Assembly (NCBI GenBank): GCA_030043285.1
Contig: JASHXZ010000749.1
Location: 1-6,093, forward strand
Direction of reading: 5' to 3'
Source: Xanthobacteraceae bacterium
GTDB lineage: Bacteria; Pseudomonadota; Alphaproteobacteria; Rhizobiales; Xanthobacteraceae
Length of the DNA stretch: 6,093 bases
Position 1 is the first letter of the stretch; the number at the start of each line of letters is the position of its first letter. Position numbers and translations under genes: made by a program. Below the pieces are notes generated by a model. The model was not told the origin of the DNA. It saw nothing but the letters and a program-made list of their open reading frames with translations, and searched no databases. Positions 5,338 through 6,093 of the stretch are shown here, in pieces.

Positions 5338-5541
5338 TTACGCGCGGCGTTCGGCGAGGGTCCGCGGGGTCGACGCGGGCGAGGCGGCCGACTGTCCCGG
5401 CCTCGGGGCGAGCGAACCATACTTGGCGTGCCATTTCGGGCCGGGTCCACGCATGTAGTGCAGGTCGGGCCGGTACGCGCCGCCGCCGCCCGCCACGCTT
5501 CGCTGCAGCTCTCGGATCGTCTTGGTCAGATTTCGCCACAT
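5338..5541 (-). CDS. Small hypothetical protein (67 aa), unknown function
   Basis: The 67-residue product starts MWRNLTKTIRELQRS, continues through a glycine run (VAGGGGAYRPDLHYMRG) to PGPKWHAKYGS, and ends in a basic Pro/Ala/Ser-rich tail (RTLAERRA). I do not recognise it. It is strongly basic, has no membrane segment or signal peptide, and has a short predicted N-terminal helix followed by probably disordered sequence. Support for a real gene is the ribosome site GGGAG (5548-5552) 6 nt before the ATG, the strong G/C bias at third positions, and a palindromic repeat 12 bp after the stop. It lies upstream of the dehydrogenase on the same strand with 127 bp between. The AT-rich promoter-like patch at 5644-5691 is about 100 bp upstream and may drive it. 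Confidence 0.5.
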   Translation of the reverse strand: MWRNLTKTIRELQRSVAGGGGAYRPDLHYMRGPGPKWHAKYGSLAPRPGQSAASPASTPRTLAERRA

Positions 5542-5643
5542 GGAACGCTCCCGTTGCCGTTCGGCCGGGCCCTTTTTGGGTCGTCGCTCCCCGTCATTCG
5601 GTTCACGCCCTCGATCAGCTGATGCTGTCGGCGGCGCCCGTCG
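5542..5643. other. Possible leader of the 67-codon gene
   Basis: About 100 bases of GC-rich DNA between the small gene's start and the AT-rich operator patch. Apart from the small gene's ribosome site at 5548-5552 I see no defined element in it. Confidence 0.4.
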
Positions 5644-5691
5644 TTTTCAAACGCCCGCTTATATATTTTCAAACGTGCGTTTGACTACAAT
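5644..5691. promoter_or_regulatory. AT-rich promoter patch with TetR-like operator and a degenerate second copy
   Basis: TCAAACG (5669-5675), TG, CGTTTGA (5678-5684) form a perfect 16-bp dyad. The string TTTTCAAACG occurs at 5644-5653 and again at 5666-5675, a 22-bp period that puts the copies on the same face of the helix. The left copy has only a partial right arm (CGCTTAT). CAAACG-N2-CGTTTG palindromes are typical of TetR-family repressor sites. Promoter-like matches flank the dyad: TACAAT at 5686-5691 as a plus-strand -10, and on the minus strand TTGTAG (5690-5685) and TATATA (5665-5660) with a long 19-bp spacer. The minus-strand reading would serve the 67-codon gene and perhaps the dehydrogenase operon. 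No TetR gene is in the window. Confidence 0.5.
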
Positions 5692-5780
5692 TATCGCCGA
5701 GAAATCACTAAAATTTGGTGCGATTTAGGCACGCTCGGAAGGAAAACGGGATCAAGCTTGAGGAACTCTTACTTCATTCA

Positions 5781-5824
5781 CCTCATCCAGAGGCGGCCGC
5801 GAAGCGGCCCTCGAAGGATGTAGG
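5781..5824. repeat. Intergenic palindromic repeat, copy 2
   Basis: Same design as copy 1: arms CCTCATCC (5781-5788) and GGATG then AGG (5816-5824, with a bulged T at 5821), GAG/CTC, inner GGCCGC (5795-5800) and GCGGCC (5804-5809), and a GAA loop. It is less perfect than copy 1, which suggests age or decay. It lies in gene-free DNA. Confidence 0.75.
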
Positions 5825-5838
5825 CCCCAGCGCCCCGG

Positions 5839-5924
5839 CCTTCACCCTTCGAGGCTCGGCGCGGAGCTTGTCATCGGGCCGGCCGAAGGCCGGACCCGTT
5901 GGCGCCGAGCGCCTCAGGGTGAGG
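5839..5924. repeat. Intergenic palindromic repeat, copy 3 (inverted, with expanded centre)
   Basis: The arms are those of copies 1 and 2 but in reverse orientation: TCACCCT (5842-5848) with AGGGTGA (5916-5922), GAGGC/GCCTC, and TCGGCGC (5856-5862) with GCGCCGA (5902-5908). The usual 3-nt loop is replaced by about 39 nt containing its own hairpin, CCGGCC (5879-5884) with GGCCGG (5888-5893) flanked by CGGG/CCCG. The full structure would be a branched stem of about 85 nt. It starts 14 bp after copy 2. Confidence 0.75.
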
Positions 5925-6093
5925 ATGACGAGACAAATCCGTTCCCGGAACTCCTTGCCGCCGGCCCCAAGCGTCGTTACATCAGCGCAACATTTCCCCA
6001 AAAAGCTGCGCCTTGCGTTCAGCGCCAGCCGCGTATGTCGGCCTCAAGCGGCGGCGGGCGGGCGGAAGGCGGCTAACCGGATCGGAACATGGC
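5925..6093. other. Gene-free right end
   Basis: No supported gene. Short frames on both strands lack ribosome sites. The ATG at 6089 at the very edge could begin a plus-strand gene, but no clear Shine-Dalgarno precedes it and nothing of its product is visible. Confidence 0.4.

Noticed and set aside
5279..5924. Three palindromes considered as a CRISPR array
   Set aside because: The units differ in length, spacing and orientation and have no regular spacers; they are dispersed palindromic elements.
5783..6001. Minus-strand frame of 72 codons across the right-hand repeats
   Set aside because: It spans palindromic repeat copies 2 and 3; open frames through these GC-rich repeats are routine artefacts.

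Overview
The window looks like chromosomal DNA of a high-GC alphaproteobacterium, most likely Bradyrhizobium, Rhodopseudomonas or a close Nitrobacteraceae relative. The grounds are high G+C, strong G/C preference at third codon positions, a Tat-exported ABC solute-binding protein, a 2-hydroxyacid dehydrogenase of a type familiar from that group, and GAA-loop palindromes whose arms read CCTCRTCC...GGAYGAGG, typical of its intergenic regions. This placement rests on recalled sequence styles, not on a search.

Left part (1-2051, minus strand): the start of an ABC-type carbohydrate import operon. A putative promoter (2023-2051) leads, after a leader of about 425 nt, to a complete Tat-type family 1 solute-binding protein (235-1590). 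An 11-bp intercistronic hairpin (194-226) follows, then the first 41 codons of an ABC ATPase cut off by the window edge inside its Walker A motif.

Middle (2060-3033, plus strand): a HigB2/RelE-type toxin gene, a HigA-type helix-turn-helix antitoxin gene and a 61-codon ORF of unknown function, apparently one transcription unit. Its promoter lies back to back with the transporter promoter, with the two -35 boxes 8 bp apart, and carries a perfect 8+3+8 dyad that is the likely autorepression operator. The toxin has no visible Shine-Dalgarno site and its start codon falls about where transcription should begin. This block is visibly poorer in G+C than its flanks and is probably an acquired cassette.

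Right part (3178-5541, minus strand): a 67-codon unknown small gene, a D-2-hydroxyacid dehydrogenase and an ACMSD-type amidohydrolase, all in the same direction. The last two are 65 bp apart, with a heptamer-built hairpin between them. The pair suggests catabolism of a hydroxy or oxo acid or an aromatic-derived acid, but the substrate cannot be read from the sequence. The amidohydrolase has Tyr where its family normally has the first metal ligand.

Right end (5542-6093): no convincing gene. It holds an AT-rich promoter-like patch with a perfect TCAAACG-TG-CGTTTGA dyad and a second degenerate copy 22 bp away, resembling a TetR-type operator, and two of the three palindromic repeats. I see no tRNA, rRNA, CRISPR array, phage gene or transposase. 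The window is largely ordinary metabolic and transport DNA plus a toxin-antitoxin cassette. The less explained points are the third cassette gene, the altered amidohydrolase metal site and the orphan double operator.
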